Assembly: GCF_000296775.1 (NCBI RefSeq)
Contig: NZ_AJLE01000010.1
Coordinates: 1 to 64,000, forward strand
Origin: Sulfurovum sp. AR
GTDB lineage: Bacteria; Campylobacterota; Campylobacteria; Campylobacterales; Sulfurovaceae
Direction: 5' to 3'
DNA length: 64,000 nucleotides
Shown: positions 1 through 9,327 of the stretch, piece after piece
How positions within the stretch are numbered: the stretch's first letter is position 1
How the letters are laid out: each line of letters starts with the position of its first letter
Made by a program: the position numbers and the translations under genes
The notes under the pieces: generated by a model
Databases searched by the model: none
What the model was told of the DNA's origin: nothing
The model's input: the letters and a program-made list of their open reading frames with translations, nothing else

Positions 1-290
1 GGAATTATAGACAAAAATGAATCCCTTGTCAAGGGTTTTTTGCGTTTTATTTGAAATTTGTTAAAAAAAATTTTTTTATCCATTTTTACTTACATTATAT
101 ATGCAAAAATAGCTTAAAAATTGTTTTATTTATTTAAAAAAATATAGACCCCTAGCCATATTATTTTGTTAATTTTGTTGTGCTTATATTTGTAGTATAT
201 ATAGTGACTGAAAGAGGGTAGATCTCTAATATGAAACAATAAGATATGTTAGAAAATTAAGTGTTTGGTAGTAAATAAAATGTAGAAATT
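1..290. other. AT-rich intergenic region, no gene seen
   Basis: This 290-base stretch is very AT-rich, with long A and T runs, and holds no reading frame of convincing length. The only open frame starting with ATG and a purine-rich leader, near base 230, stops after three codons. A short terminator-like hairpin lies at its left edge. I see no tRNA or riboswitch. It probably separates a gene ending before the window from the convergent aclBA operon. Confidence 0.5.
20..41 (+). terminator. short terminator-like hairpin
   Basis: CCCTT (23-27) pairs with AAGGG (31-35) around a GTC loop and is followed by six T. The stem is short, so this is a weak intrinsic terminator, probably for a plus-strand gene that ends just outside the window. 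The A run on its left side means it could also work in the other direction. Confidence 0.4.
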
Positions 291-312
291 GGCACAACTG
301 TAAAGTTGTGCC
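291..312 (-). terminator. terminator of the aclBA operon
   Basis: GGCACAACT (291-299) and AGTTGTGCC (304-312) form a perfect 9-bp stem with a 4-base loop, 18 bases beyond the aclA stop codon. On the minus strand the stem is followed by a T-rich, interrupted tail. This is the natural end of the aclBA transcript. Confidence 0.75.
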
Positions 313-330
313 TGGTATGCTAAAAAGAAA

Positions 331-2133
331 TTAGATCTTTTCTGCCATTGGTACATCATAAAGGATGTCATCCATTGGGTGTCTATACATAGGCATAGCA
401 AGTCTCTTCTCATCAAGAATGTGACCGATGAATCCAATAGATCTACCTACGATGAAGAATGCATTGAGCGTACCTGAAGCGATAAACTCATTGATCTCTT
501 CTTCAGAGTAACCAAGTGCTCTCCACATATCAACCATAAGGATACCGATAGTACCATCAACGTTAAGGATAAGGTTCTCTTTTTTAGATGTTGTCAATGC
601 TTCAACTGTTCTTGCATAGTCAAGAAGTGGTGTTGCAGGGAAATGTGCCGCTGCATAATCCATCAAACCTTTTACTCTTAGGTCAGGGTTTTTAAGAGAT
701 TTGATTCTGTGACCGATTCCTGGAATTGGCACACCCTCACCTTTCATGTAGTTCAAGAACTCTTTTGGAGACATGTTGTTGTCATCTGCATGTTTGAAGT
801 ACTGTGCTGCACCATCAATCGCACCACCGAATCTTGGTCCGATAGTAAGAAGACCAGTTACCAGTGATTCAACCACTGATTTACCTGCTCTTGCAGTTAC
901 TTTAGCATTGTGTGCACCAGATACTGCCGGACCATGATCCGCAACAGTTTTCATTACAGTCTCGATAAAGTCAGTTGCCCATTTCGGATACTGTTTTTTG
1001 AACCATAGAAGTGATACAACATCACCGATTCCTTTACCTGTATCAGGTGTTGCCACTGAAGAGATAGGGAATCCAGCGTAAGTAGCTTCGTCACCTCTGT
1101 CATCAGAGATAGTACAAATGAACTGCTTGCTTCTTCTTACTTTAGGTACGATATTGATCTCTGGCTCAGGGATCGCTGGGATGTTAAGAGATTCAAATAC
1201 TTCTCTGATCTTTGCAGGAAGGTCATTGAATGTTGCCGGTACATGAATACCTGCTTCAGCCATCGCTTTGTTTTTCGCTTCAGCTGTTTCACGTTCAGCA
1301 TTTGCAGATGCACCTGCGTGACCGAATTGAACACCTGAATCATAGTATTTAGCGATCGTACCGATACACCATGCGATGATCGGTTTTGTGATCTTACCTG
1401 CTTTAACCGCATCGATCACTTTGTACTCTTCTGTACCACCTACTTCACCAAGAAGGATCATATATTTTACATCCGGGTTCTCTTCCATTCTAAGAAGGTT
1501 GTCGATAAATACAGAACCAACGAATCTGTCTCCACCGATCGCAACACCTTCTGCGATACCATCAGCATTGATAGCGATGATGTTAGAAAGTTCGTTGAAA
1601 AGACCACCTGATCTTGTTACAAGACCACATGAACCTGCTCTGTGAAGTTTAGAGTTCACGATGTTCTCGATCGTACCACCAACGTTAGCGATCTTGAATG
1701 CACCAGGAGCGATACCACCAACTGTAGCAGGCCCGATAACAACAACACCTGCATCACGTGCAGCTTGGTTCATACCACGCGCAAGTCTCTCAGGGATACC
1801 TTCTGCTGTGATCATGATCGTTTTAAATCCACCGATCTCCAATGCTTCCATTGTTACATCATAAGCAGTTCTGAATGATGCAAAGTTCAAAAGAACGTCA
1901 GCTTGAGGCTGAGCAGCTTTTGCTTCTGCAGTCGTTTTAAATGTAGGGATCATCACCTCGTCAGCACCATAGAAGAATTTCTCAAATTTTCCAGATGCAG
2001 TTGGAGCAACGATCGCTGCTACTGAAGGTTTTTCTCTTTTAATTGTGTAATCATAGTCTAACATTCTTTGGATCGCTGTTTTGTTGTTGTTCCAAAAAAT
2101 AGCCTGTGTATCTCTAGTAAATAATTGTGCCAT
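331..2133 (-). CDS. aclA: ATP citrate lyase, large (citrate synthase-like) subunit
   Basis: This subunit acts with AclB to cleave citrate to acetyl-CoA and oxaloacetate with ATP and CoA, the key reaction that lets the TCA cycle run in reverse for CO2 fixation. The 600-residue protein has a succinyl-CoA-synthetase-alpha-like part with the phosphohistidine motif GHAGA (His272). A citrate-synthase-like C-terminal part follows, with SGAHNAK near 405 and GHRIKSL (His475). Its length and domain order match the large subunit of two-subunit bacterial ACL. It follows aclB after 9 bases with a GGAGAG ribosome site, so the two are co-translated. A strong hairpin follows it. The cytoplasmic location and autotrophic role are inferred from the family. 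Confidence 0.96.
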   Translation of the reverse strand: MAQLFTRDTQAIFWNNNKTAIQRMLDYDYTIKREKPSVAAIVAPTASGKFEKFFYGADEVMIPTFKTTAEAKAAQPQADVLLNFASFRTAYDVTMEALEIGGFKTIMITAEGIPERLARGMNQAARDAGVVVIGPATVGGIAPGAFKIANVGGTIENIVNSKLHRAGSCGLVTRSGGLFNELSNIIAINADGIAEGVAIGGDRFVGSVFIDNLLRMEENPDVKYMILLGEVGGTEEYKVIDAVKAGKITKPIIAWCIGTIAKYYDSGVQFGHAGASANAERETAEAKNKAMAEAGIHVPATFNDLPAKIREVFESLNIPAIPEPEINIVPKVRRSKQFICTISDDRGDEATYAGFPISSVATPDTGKGIGDVVSLLWFKKQYPKWATDFIETVMKTVADHGPAVSGAHNAKVTARAGKSVVESLVTGLLTIGPRFGGAIDGAAQYFKHADDNNMSPKEFLNYMKGEGVPIPGIGHRIKSLKNPDLRVKGLMDYAAAHFPATPLLDYARTVEALTTSKKENLILNVDGTIGILMVDMWRALGYSEEEINEFIASGTLNAFFIVGRSIGFIGHILDEKRLAMPMYRHPMDDILYDVPMAEKI

Positions 2134-2142
2134 CTTCTCTCC

Positions 2143-3480
2143 TTATGCCTCTACTGCCATTCTAACGATATCAGTTACGTGTGTCTCTGGTCCGTATACA
2201 TCGATCCATAGACCAAGTCTATCTGCTGCTTCTTTAATATCTTTAAGACCTTTTTCGTAGTTTGGTCCACCACGTCTCACATAGATCTTTATACCAATTT
2301 CTTTCATCTTGTCTGCATACTCTTCAAATGCCTGGATGATACCTGTAAATGTTTTAGCAACATCTGTAAAGTTAGCGATCGCACCACCAATGATAAGGAT
2401 CTTGTCTCTACCCTGTGCATCTTTTTCTCTTGTCATAAGATCAAGAAGTGTCTCTGCATAGAATTTAGTCTCACCTGTTGTTGGTCCACCTGAGTACTCA
2501 CCATAGTTAGCAAGGTCATCGATACCAGCAAGATCGGCAATAGTATCAGCATAAACAACTGAAGCACCACCACCGGCAACCATTGTCCAGATTCTAGCTT
2601 CTGGCTTTAAGAGTGTCAATTTAAGTGATGCACCTGTTTTAGCATCTGCTTCTTCAACAGCCAATACTTCTGGGGATTTCTCTTCCATACCGAATGCAGT
2701 TGGGTACTCAACATCACCCCACTGATCTACCATCATGAATCCAGCAGTGTCATCTAGTTTTGCAACCATGTCAAGAAGCTCGATCTTATTACCTTGCATT
2801 ACAAACGGGTTGATCTCAAGGTATGCGAAGTTTAACTCTCTGTATGCTTTGAAGAAACCGATAGCAAATTCTGCGAATGCTGCTTTATCTTTGTCAGCAA
2901 CATCTGCAGGTACATTTGCTCTGATTCTCTCAGCGATCTGCTCTTCAGTGTCAGTGATCTTGAATGCAACTTCAGTTACTTTCTCTTCCCAACCCTCTTC
3001 AACTTCCATTCCACCTTCAGCAGACATATAAAGCATATCATCATCACCTACACATGTCGCAGAGATATAATACTCTTCTTCTTGTGAGTGTGGAGTAAAC
3101 GGTTCAACAATAAAGTGTGTCAATTTATCAACTGATGGTTCACCTGTTGGTGTGTCACCGTCAAATGAGAAATATACTGATTGCTCACCGCTTGACTTTT
3201 CATCGATCCAGCTGATAGCTTTTGCTAATGAAACATCACCTGGTTTAGCATCTTTGAAAAGTACTAAATCGTTTTTACCTCTTTTACCGAAAAGCATATC
3301 CGGTTTTGCAACCAATGCTTTTTCATTTAACCATGTGTTCTCTTTTGCAGCTTCTGCTAGTTCCGATCCATTTTGAACCATTACTGTTTGGTATGCATAA
3401 GTAAAATCTGGGAAATACTTATCCCAATGTTTTGCTAGAATTGACTTTGCGTCATACTCTCTAATCGCCTTTTGAGCCAT
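2143..3480 (-). CDS. aclB: ATP citrate lyase, small (ATP-grasp) subunit
   Basis: This is the ATP-grasp and CoA-binding partner of AclA in citrate cleavage. The 445-residue protein resembles the succinyl-CoA synthetase beta side of animal ACLY. It has an ATP-grasp N-terminal half, a metal-ligand motif EINPFV near residue 223, and a C-terminal segment with GGAIANFTDVAKTF typical of ACL. The ATG is preceded by AAAGGAG at good spacing. It is the first gene of aclBA, in the order usual in Campylobacterota. The 114-base leader to the next gene is AT-rich with several TATA-like -10 options, so I do not pick one promoter. Confidence 0.96.
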   Translation of the reverse strand: MAQKAIREYDAKSILAKHWDKYFPDFTYAYQTVMVQNGSELAEAAKENTWLNEKALVAKPDMLFGKRGKNDLVLFKDAKPGDVSLAKAISWIDEKSSGEQSVYFSFDGDTPTGEPSVDKLTHFIVEPFTPHSQEEEYYISATCVGDDDMLYMSAEGGMEVEEGWEEKVTEVAFKITDTEEQIAERIRANVPADVADKDKAAFAEFAIGFFKAYRELNFAYLEINPFVMQGNKIELLDMVAKLDDTAGFMMVDQWGDVEYPTAFGMEEKSPEVLAVEEADAKTGASLKLTLLKPEARIWTMVAGGGASVVYADTIADLAGIDDLANYGEYSGGPTTGETKFYAETLLDLMTREKDAQGRDKILIIGGAIANFTDVAKTFTGIIQAFEEYADKMKEIGIKIYVRRGGPNYEKGLKDIKEAADRLGLWIDVYGPETHVTDIVRMAVEA

Positions 3481-3594
3481 CGAGTTCTCCTTTAATTTAG
3501 TTCTTGATAGTCTAGCATTAGATAAATTTAAATTTCGTAAAAGTAATATAAACTATAAGTATAAAAAAAATATTGTGTAGTATAGAAACAGTTC

Positions 3595-4698
3595 TTAGGG
3601 GTCTTGAGCAGTTATTGGTGAACAGGGTAGTATGCCATAATATCTTAACTGATAACGTTCTCTTCCATGTGCCCCATCGTAACACTTGATACCCTGAGAC
3701 TTTAAATTCTCTGCCAAAAGATACGGTCTGTAGATACGATCTGCAAAATGATGTTTGGGATCCTTCAAGACCAAATAGAGCATTTTATGCCCTACAATGA
3801 AAATGACACTTAAGAGAAGAAATGACACTACCACGATAAAACCTTGTTTATATCGTTTCTGAAACTGGGGTAAACGTACACCTATCGCATGGTTAAAAAC
3901 ATCCAACATAAGTACAATGGCGATCATTACATAGGGAGCGAAATCAGTGATATATACACGCTGTCTGATAGAAAGAAGTAAAGAGAAAACCAAGGCAGTA
4001 AAAGAGATGTACCAAATAAGAGTTTTTTCCCCTCTTAGCAAAATTCTGTACATGGCAAAGAAAAAATAGAGAAACAGTAAAGGTGAAAAAACGGTAGCAT
4101 ATAACCCGAAGATCTCCACAAAGTGCCCAGAGGGTCTTCCGCTTACCTCTATACCTTTAGCCAAATAAATAAAAGCCAAAAGAAAACTCAGGGAAAAAAT
4201 AGCCAAGTGTTTCTCTTTATGCATCACGGCATAAAATAAAACGGCAACAAAGAAAATGATAGAGGCTTCATGAATAAAAAAGAGGGCCAGCATGATCGGT
4301 GGAAGTAAAAGATAATAGCCCTTTTCATAAAGTAATACAAAAAGTAACACTAGCGACAATACAATAATTGCGACGTTAGCCAAGGTGGTTGCAGTGAGGA
4401 TACCAGGCAGTAGCATAAAGATCAATGTCGAGAGATAGACATCTTTACTTTTTTGAAAATGCTGTCGGCTGAGTGCAAAAAAAAGCCCAATGGTCAAAAA
4501 TCCAAAAAAAAGGAAAAAAGCCCTTAAGCCTAAAAAGCCTGCATCAAGACTTTCACCCCACCTCATCAAATGACCGACAATATCATTTGAAGTATAGAGT
4601 ATCTTTGCCTCATGCGGGCTAATAGGTGTGGTTGAAGCAAGATAAAAAACAGCGATAGCATAAAAGAAGAATGCTAAAAAGAAATGCTGTCTTTTCAT
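3595..4698 (-). CDS. polytopic membrane protein, possibly glycosyltransferase-like
   Basis: I do not recognise a named family. The 367-residue protein is strongly hydrophobic, with an N-terminal membrane segment (about 5-22) and roughly eight to ten further segments up to about residue 310. A soluble tail of about 60 residues rich in basic and aromatic residues follows, containing two cysteines (CYDGAHG and ILPCS). The general shape resembles GT-C-type glycosyltransferases or PMT-like integral membrane enzymes, but I see no diagnostic DE or DD loop motif. It lies 9 bases after the glutamine amidotransferase gene in a mqnE-phosphoribosyltransferase-trpG-like run and is probably co-transcribed. 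Function is unknown. Confidence 0.75.
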   Translation of the reverse strand: MKRQHFFLAFFFYAIAVFYLASTTPISPHEAKILYTSNDIVGHLMRWGESLDAGFLGLRAFFLFFGFLTIGLFFALSRQHFQKSKDVYLSTLIFMLLPGILTATTLANVAIIVLSLVLLFVLLYEKGYYLLLPPIMLALFFIHEASIIFFVAVLFYAVMHKEKHLAIFSLSFLLAFIYLAKGIEVSGRPSGHFVEIFGLYATVFSPLLFLYFFFAMYRILLRGEKTLIWYISFTALVFSLLLSIRQRVYITDFAPYVMIAIVLMLDVFNHAIGVRLPQFQKRYKQGFIVVVSFLLLSVIFIVGHKMLYLVLKDPKHHFADRIYRPYLLAENLKSQGIKCYDGAHGRERYQLRYYGILPCSPITAQDP

Positions 4699-4707
4699 TC
4701 TGGGATC

Positions 4708-5277
4708 TTAGAGTTTCAAAAAGTTATCTAACATTTCATGCCCATATTCACTCATTATAGACTCAGGATGGAACTGTACACCATAAATAGGTTTGTCTTT
4801 GATCTGCAGTGACATGATCTCTCCATCATCTTTGCTGTGGGATGTTGCGATAACGTTCTCTGGAAGCGTCTCTTTTTTCACGGTTAAAGAGTGATAACGT
4901 GTAGCCCTGAATTCAGATGGAAGATCTTTAAAAATAGGTGTTTGGGCATCCACAACAATTTGGGACGTTTTACCATGCATCATATTTTTGGCTCTGATCA
5001 CATCTCCGCCAAATGCCTGAGCAATACTCTGATGGCCTAGACAGATACCAAAAATAGGCGTAGTGTCTGCAAATTCTTTGATCACATCCAGTGTCACTCC
5101 TGCATCATCAGGGGTGGAAGGACCTGGTGAAAGAATGATCTTGTCTGGATGTAATGCTTTGATCTCATCAATCGTCATTTCATCATTACGTATGACCTTC
5201 AAGTCTGCACCCAGTTCTCTACAGTACTGCACGACATTGTAAGTAAAGCTGTCGTAATTGTCTATCATTAATACCAT
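4708..5277 (-). CDS. trpG: anthranilate/aminodeoxychorismate synthase glutamine amidotransferase
   Basis: This class I glutamine amidotransferase subunit releases ammonia from glutamine for a chorismate-using partner, either TrpE (anthranilate) or PabB (4-amino-4-deoxychorismate). The 189-residue length is normal. The start MIDNYDSFTYN, the nucleophile in GICLGHQ (Cys79) and the FHPES motif (His170, Glu172) are all present, so the triad is complete. No trpE or pabB lies nearby, so the pathway cannot be assigned from context; a dual-role TrpG/PabA is likely. Its ATG directly follows the stop codon of the upstream phosphoribosyltransferase, which indicates translational coupling. Confidence 0.9.
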   Translation of the reverse strand: MVLMIDNYDSFTYNVVQYCRELGADLKVIRNDEMTIDEIKALHPDKIILSPGPSTPDDAGVTLDVIKEFADTTPIFGICLGHQSIAQAFGGDVIRAKNMMHGKTSQIVVDAQTPIFKDLPSEFRATRYHSLTVKKETLPENVIATSHSKDDGEIMSLQIKDKPIYGVQFHPESIMSEYGHEMLDNFLKL

Positions 5278-5730
5278 TTATTTCTTCCTAGTTAAATCTA
5301 CAGACCAAAAGAATTCAATCCATCTGTCTGCTTCTTGTACAGACCAATCTGGAGCTATTTTAGCACTTTTCTTATAAAAAAGCGAAGCTGTTTTAAAGTT
5401 CACGGCAGGATACGCTTTGTGCAAGACCTTCAACACTTCTATCATCGTATCACCGCTATCTACAATATCATCCACAACGAGTACATTTTTGGCCTCCGTC
5501 AATTCCGGGATATTAAACACCTTCACACTATCCAGTTTTAGCGTATCTTCGTACCCAATGGTATTGATACTGTAGACTTCCCGGATATCATAAAATTCAC
5601 CAAGCAGGTGGCCTAAAGAGAGACCTCCTCTGGCAATAGGAATAATCGTGTCAAATTCCCAGTCGATCATTTGAGCCAAAGATCTTGTATCAGCTAAAAA
5701 ATCTTCATAAGGATAATAGCGCTTTTCCAT
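5278..5730 (-). CDS. purine/xanthine-type phosphoribosyltransferase
   Basis: This is a type I phosphoribosyltransferase of 150 residues, predicted to join a purine base to PRPP in nucleotide salvage. The PRPP-binding signature is clear at residues 83-95 (VLVVDDIVDSGDT), and an IARGG loop sits near residue 33. Size and motifs fit the Gpt/Hpt group (xanthine, guanine or hypoxanthine substrates); the substrate cannot be fixed from the sequence. It lies between mqnE (1 base upstream) and trpG. A salvage role would fit the futalosine pathway, which releases an adenine or hypoxanthine base, but that link is inference. Confidence 0.85.
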   Translation of the reverse strand: MEKRYYPYEDFLADTRSLAQMIDWEFDTIIPIARGGLSLGHLLGEFYDIREVYSINTIGYEDTLKLDSVKVFNIPELTEAKNVLVVDDIVDSGDTMIEVLKVLHKAYPAVNFKTASLFYKKSAKIAPDWSVQEADRWIEFFWSVDLTRKK

Positions 5731-5731
5731 A

Positions 5732-6808
5732 CTAATAGGCTTTTAATTCATGATAAAGACTGTCACGTTCTATGGGTTGGAAGCCGGAGTTCTTGATCAA
5801 GGCTACAAAATCATTCAGGTCCATTCCATGACTGCTCTGTGCACCTGCTGCAGATTGAATGGACTCTTTTTCTATCGTGCCATCCAGGTCGTCACAGCCA
5901 AACTCCTGAGCGATCAGTGCGAGATTGACCGATGCCGTGACCCAATAGGCTTTGATATGAGGAATGTTATCCAGCATAATGCGGCTGATGGCATAGGTTT
6001 TGAGTATCTCCTGCCCTGTAGGGAAATCTTTCACTTTGAGAAAGTTGTTGTCTCTTTGGTAGACCAAGGGGATAAAGGCATTAAATCCGCCTGTCTTGTC
6101 TTGAAGATCACGTAGTCTTATCATATGGTCTATACGGTGTGCACGTGTCTCTACATGTCCAAAAAGCATGGTAGCATTGCTTTCTTTACCTCTTTCATGC
6201 CATTTTTGGTGTATCTCTATCCACTGGTCTGAAGTGACTTTCCCTTTACACAGATATTCACGTACCTCTTCATCAAAGATCTCAGCCCCACCGCCGGGCA
6301 TGGAATCTACACCATTTTCGATCATCATATCCAACACTTCATCGTAGCTGTATCCATACTCTCTTGTCAGAAAATCTACTTCCGCTGCTGTCATCGCCTT
6401 CACATGTAACTCGGGAAATGCTTCTTTGATCTTTCTGAATGCACCCATATACCACTCGACACCATCATTAGGGTTATGTGCTGAGACGATATGCATCTCT
6501 TTTGCACCATTTTGAACGGATTTTTTTACAATATCCAGGATCTCTTCGTGGGTCATAGTATATTGGTTGGGATTTTTTCTACTTGCAGAATATGCACAGA
6601 ATTTACAGATATCTGCACAGACATTGGTAGGGTTGATGTGCCGGTTGATATTAAAGTAGCTTTTGTTGCCGTATTTCTCTCTACGAATTTCATCGGCGAG
6701 TTCACCGAGCGTATAGAGATCTAAGTCATAGAGTGCTTCACCCTCTTCTTGAGTGAGTCTCTCTTTGTTGCGTACCTTTTGTATCAAATCCATTCTGAGA
6801 ACATCCAT
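5732..6808 (-). CDS. mqnE: aminofutalosine synthase MqnE (radical SAM)
   Basis: MqnE joins the enolpyruvyl ether of 3-hydroxybenzoate to the adenosyl group of SAM, giving aminofutalosine in the futalosine menaquinone pathway. The 358-residue protein has the radical-SAM cysteines C64-x3-C68-x2-C71 in NVCADICKFCA, followed by YSASRKNPN. This context marks MqnE rather than its relative MqnC. Menaquinone is the respiratory quinone of Campylobacterota. The start is uncertain between the ATG at 6808 and the one at 6793; neither has a strong ribosome site. It is divergent from glnD across 46 bases, so the two promoters must overlap or abut. Confidence 0.93.
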   Translation of the reverse strand: MDVLRMDLIQKVRNKERLTQEEGEALYDLDLYTLGELADEIRREKYGNKSYFNINRHINPTNVCADICKFCAYSASRKNPNQYTMTHEEILDIVKKSVQNGAKEMHIVSAHNPNDGVEWYMGAFRKIKEAFPELHVKAMTAAEVDFLTREYGYSYDEVLDMMIENGVDSMPGGGAEIFDEEVREYLCKGKVTSDQWIEIHQKWHERGKESNATMLFGHVETRAHRIDHMIRLRDLQDKTGGFNAFIPLVYQRDNNFLKVKDFPTGQEILKTYAISRIMLDNIPHIKAYWVTASVNLALIAQEFGCDDLDGTIEKESIQSAAGAQSSHGMDLNDFVALIKNSGFQPIERDSLYHELKAY

Positions 6809-6854
6809 AGTTATTTTTGGGTATTATACCAATATAACATTATGGAGAGAATAA

Positions 6855-9326
6855 TTGAATACGCTTGAAACCCAAATAGAGGAATTACTTTATACTAAAG
6901 CAGCAGATTTCGAGATCGCCAAAGTGCTTAAAAAGGATATAAAAAGCTACTTTGATACACTTGAAGAGACTTTTGTAAATTCAGGGGGTAAAGACTTTCT
7001 TGTGAAGCATACAAAAAAAATAGACAGTATCCTAAAGATTGTCTACAAGGTTGCTACCAGGGATATGTTCGGTGATTATCTTCCTATGAAAAACTCCATC
7101 CCTCTGGGTCTCGTCGCATTGGGAAGTTACGGCAGAGAGCAACTCTGCGTACATTCCGATATAGATCTCATGCTTGTCTATAAGGATATTCCTGCGTACA
7201 ACGTAAAAGGGATCATTGAAAAAATACTCTATATACTTTGGGATACAGGTTTAAAACTGGGACACAGGGTACACACTATTGATGAACTCTATGACGTATC
7301 TAAAACCGATATCACGATCAAAACAGCATTGATCGAATCACGTATGATCGAAGGCTCTATTTTCATTTGGACAGAGACACAAAATGCGATCTCCCAAATT
7401 CGTCATGACCATATAAAAGAGTTCATACAGCTTAAACTGGAAGAACGAGAACTACAACACCGTAGGTTCCCCCTTACCATGGAACCGAATCTTAAAGACG
7501 GATCAGGTGGTTTTCGTGATGCCAACCTCGTTTTTTGGATAGGAAAGATACTCTATAACGTGGATAATATTAAAAATCTGCCTGACAGTGTAGTAGATGA
7601 GAAAGAGTATCGTGCCTTCCGTATCGCCCTGGAATTCCTCTTCCGTGTACGTTCCGCTTTACACTTAACTGCAGGGAAAAAAGAAGATAAGTTACGTCTT
7701 GAACTTATCCCGGACATTGCCCATTTTCTTGGTTACAAAGAGGGTAAGAAAGGTCAAATGAAATGTGCTAAAAAAGTGACTGAAAGTTTAAAGATCATCA
7801 GACTTTACAGTACGATCTGGCTCAATATTCTGACCCAGGACTACATCACTGACAACCCTGAAAAAAACTATCTTTATCCAAAAAAAGGTAAGCAAAACTT
7901 TAATGGGCTCCTTCAACAGCTCACTGCACATGCAAAAAAACCTTTTTATGCCCACCCTACTTTTATACAAAAGTTAATTAGCTCAGAAAAACCTGAACGT
8001 CCTGATGGAGCACTCTATCAGACGATCAAGAGTATATTCCACCAGCCGGAAAGTCACTCCATTCTCAAGGTGCTATCCTATGCAAGACTCCTGGGCTATA
8101 CGATTCCACCCATTAAAAAAGTGATCGATCTTCCTCAATTTGACGGATACCATCAATTTGCAGTCGATATGCATTCGATACGTTGTATGTACCACTTGGA
8201 ACATATAGAGGATCCTTTTATTAAAAAACTTTTTGACGCACTGAATGATGAAGAGAAGGTCATGCTAAAAATTGTCACTTTTTTACATGATGCAGGAAAA
8301 GGACGGGAAAGGGACCATCACGCTGTAGGTACATCGCTCTTTAAAGTTTTTGCAGAGAAGCTACATTTGGATCCGGCACATATAGCCATAGGTGAGACAC
8401 TCATTTTATATCATACATTGATGAGTAAAGTAGCCCAACGTGAAGATATTTATAATGAAAAAACAATTATACATTTTGCCTCACATTTTCAAACCAAGAA
8501 ACTTTTGGATCTCATCTATATCCTGACATATGCTGATATGAATGGTGTGGGTAAAGACATCTACAACTCATTTAATGCAAAATTGATCCGAACACTTTAT
8601 GAGCAATCAATCGAAATTTTGGATAACAAAAGCATGCTCGACGAAGCGGCCAAACGGCTTAAAAAAGAACAGACACTCAAACGGAATGCAGCATTCAAAC
8701 TATTTACCCCAATACAGCAGAAAAAAGTATTACAGATTCCTTCAGATCTACTTTTTTTACGTTATAGTCCACAAAAAATCGTTTCCATTACACAAAAAGC
8801 GTTTCACACCGAGGATTATACATTTAAAATAAGCAACATAAACTACTTGACGATTGAAGTAACGCGTAGAAAACCATTTAATATCTCTTATCTTTTAGGG
8901 AAACTCTCCACATTGGGTGTGGTGCATATGGATATATGTAAACTGTTTGATGATCTTAAATATTTTAAAATCGACTTTTCTACCAAAGTGAATGCTGAAG
9001 AGATACCACGTATTAAAGAAATTCTTCATGATTCATTTGATGAGACAAAAAAGAGCACCCTTACGTTACCTGATATAGAAGAAGATGAACTTCAGATCGA
9101 TTGTGAACACTCTAAAACCTATGCAGTAATGTACCTAAACTGTAAAGATCAAAAAGGTTTACTTGCCTATATCATCCATATCTTTGATGAGATGGGTATT
9201 GACATTGCCACTGCAAAAATTCATACACTGAAAAGCCGTGTAAGAGACATGTTCCTCATCGAAAAGAATGGAAAGTTTTGTCATAATGTCGATACGATAA
9301 TAGATAAACTTACAGGAAATAGATAA
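6855..9326 (+). CDS. glnD: PII uridylyltransferase/uridylyl-removing enzyme GlnD
   Basis: GlnD adds UMP to PII proteins at low glutamine and removes it at high glutamine, linking nitrogen status to glutamine synthetase and transport. The 823-residue protein has the nucleotidyltransferase motif GSYGRE with the D-x-D pair (about 102-104). An HD phosphohydrolase domain follows (FLHDAGKG near 475), then two ACT-type glutamine-sensing regions at the C-terminus, the full family architecture. Translation starts at TTG, with GGAGAG eight bases upstream; no in-frame ATG is near. The stop codon is one base before glmS, so nitrogen sensing and amino-sugar synthesis are co-transcribed. Confidence 0.94.
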   Translation: MNTLETQIEELLYTKAADFEIAKVLKKDIKSYFDTLEETFVNSGGKDFLVKHTKKIDSILKIVYKVATRDMFGDYLPMKNSIPLGLVALGSYGREQLCVHSDIDLMLVYKDIPAYNVKGIIEKILYILWDTGLKLGHRVHTIDELYDVSKTDITIKTALIESRMIEGSIFIWTETQNAISQIRHDHIKEFIQLKLEERELQHRRFPLTMEPNLKDGSGGFRDANLVFWIGKILYNVDNIKNLPDSVVDEKEYRAFRIALEFLFRVRSALHLTAGKKEDKLRLELIPDIAHFLGYKEGKKGQMKCAKKVTESLKIIRLYSTIWLNILTQDYITDNPEKNYLYPKKGKQNFNGLLQQLTAHAKKPFYAHPTFIQKLISSEKPERPDGALYQTIKSIFHQPESHSILKVLSYARLLGYTIPPIKKVIDLPQFDGYHQFAVDMHSIRCMYHLEHIEDPFIKKLFDALNDEEKVMLKIVTFLHDAGKGRERDHHAVGTSLFKVFAEKLHLDPAHIAIGETLILYHTLMSKVAQREDIYNEKTIIHFASHFQTKKLLDLIYILTYADMNGVGKDIYNSFNAKLIRTLYEQSIEILDNKSMLDEAAKRLKKEQTLKRNAAFKLFTPIQQKKVLQIPSDLLFLRYSPQKIVSITQKAFHTEDYTFKISNINYLTIEVTRRKPFNISYLLGKLSTLGVVHMDICKLFDDLKYFKIDFSTKVNAEEIPRIKEILHDSFDETKKSTLTLPDIEEDELQIDCEHSKTYAVMYLNCKDQKGLLAYIIHIFDEMGIDIATAKIHTLKSRVRDMFLIEKNGKFCHNVDTIIDKLTGNR

Positions 9327-9327
9327 G

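Noticed and set aside
5750-6115. 121-residue open frame on the plus strand
   Set aside because: It lies antisense inside mqnE, lacks a ribosome site and has the composition of a reversed coding frame.
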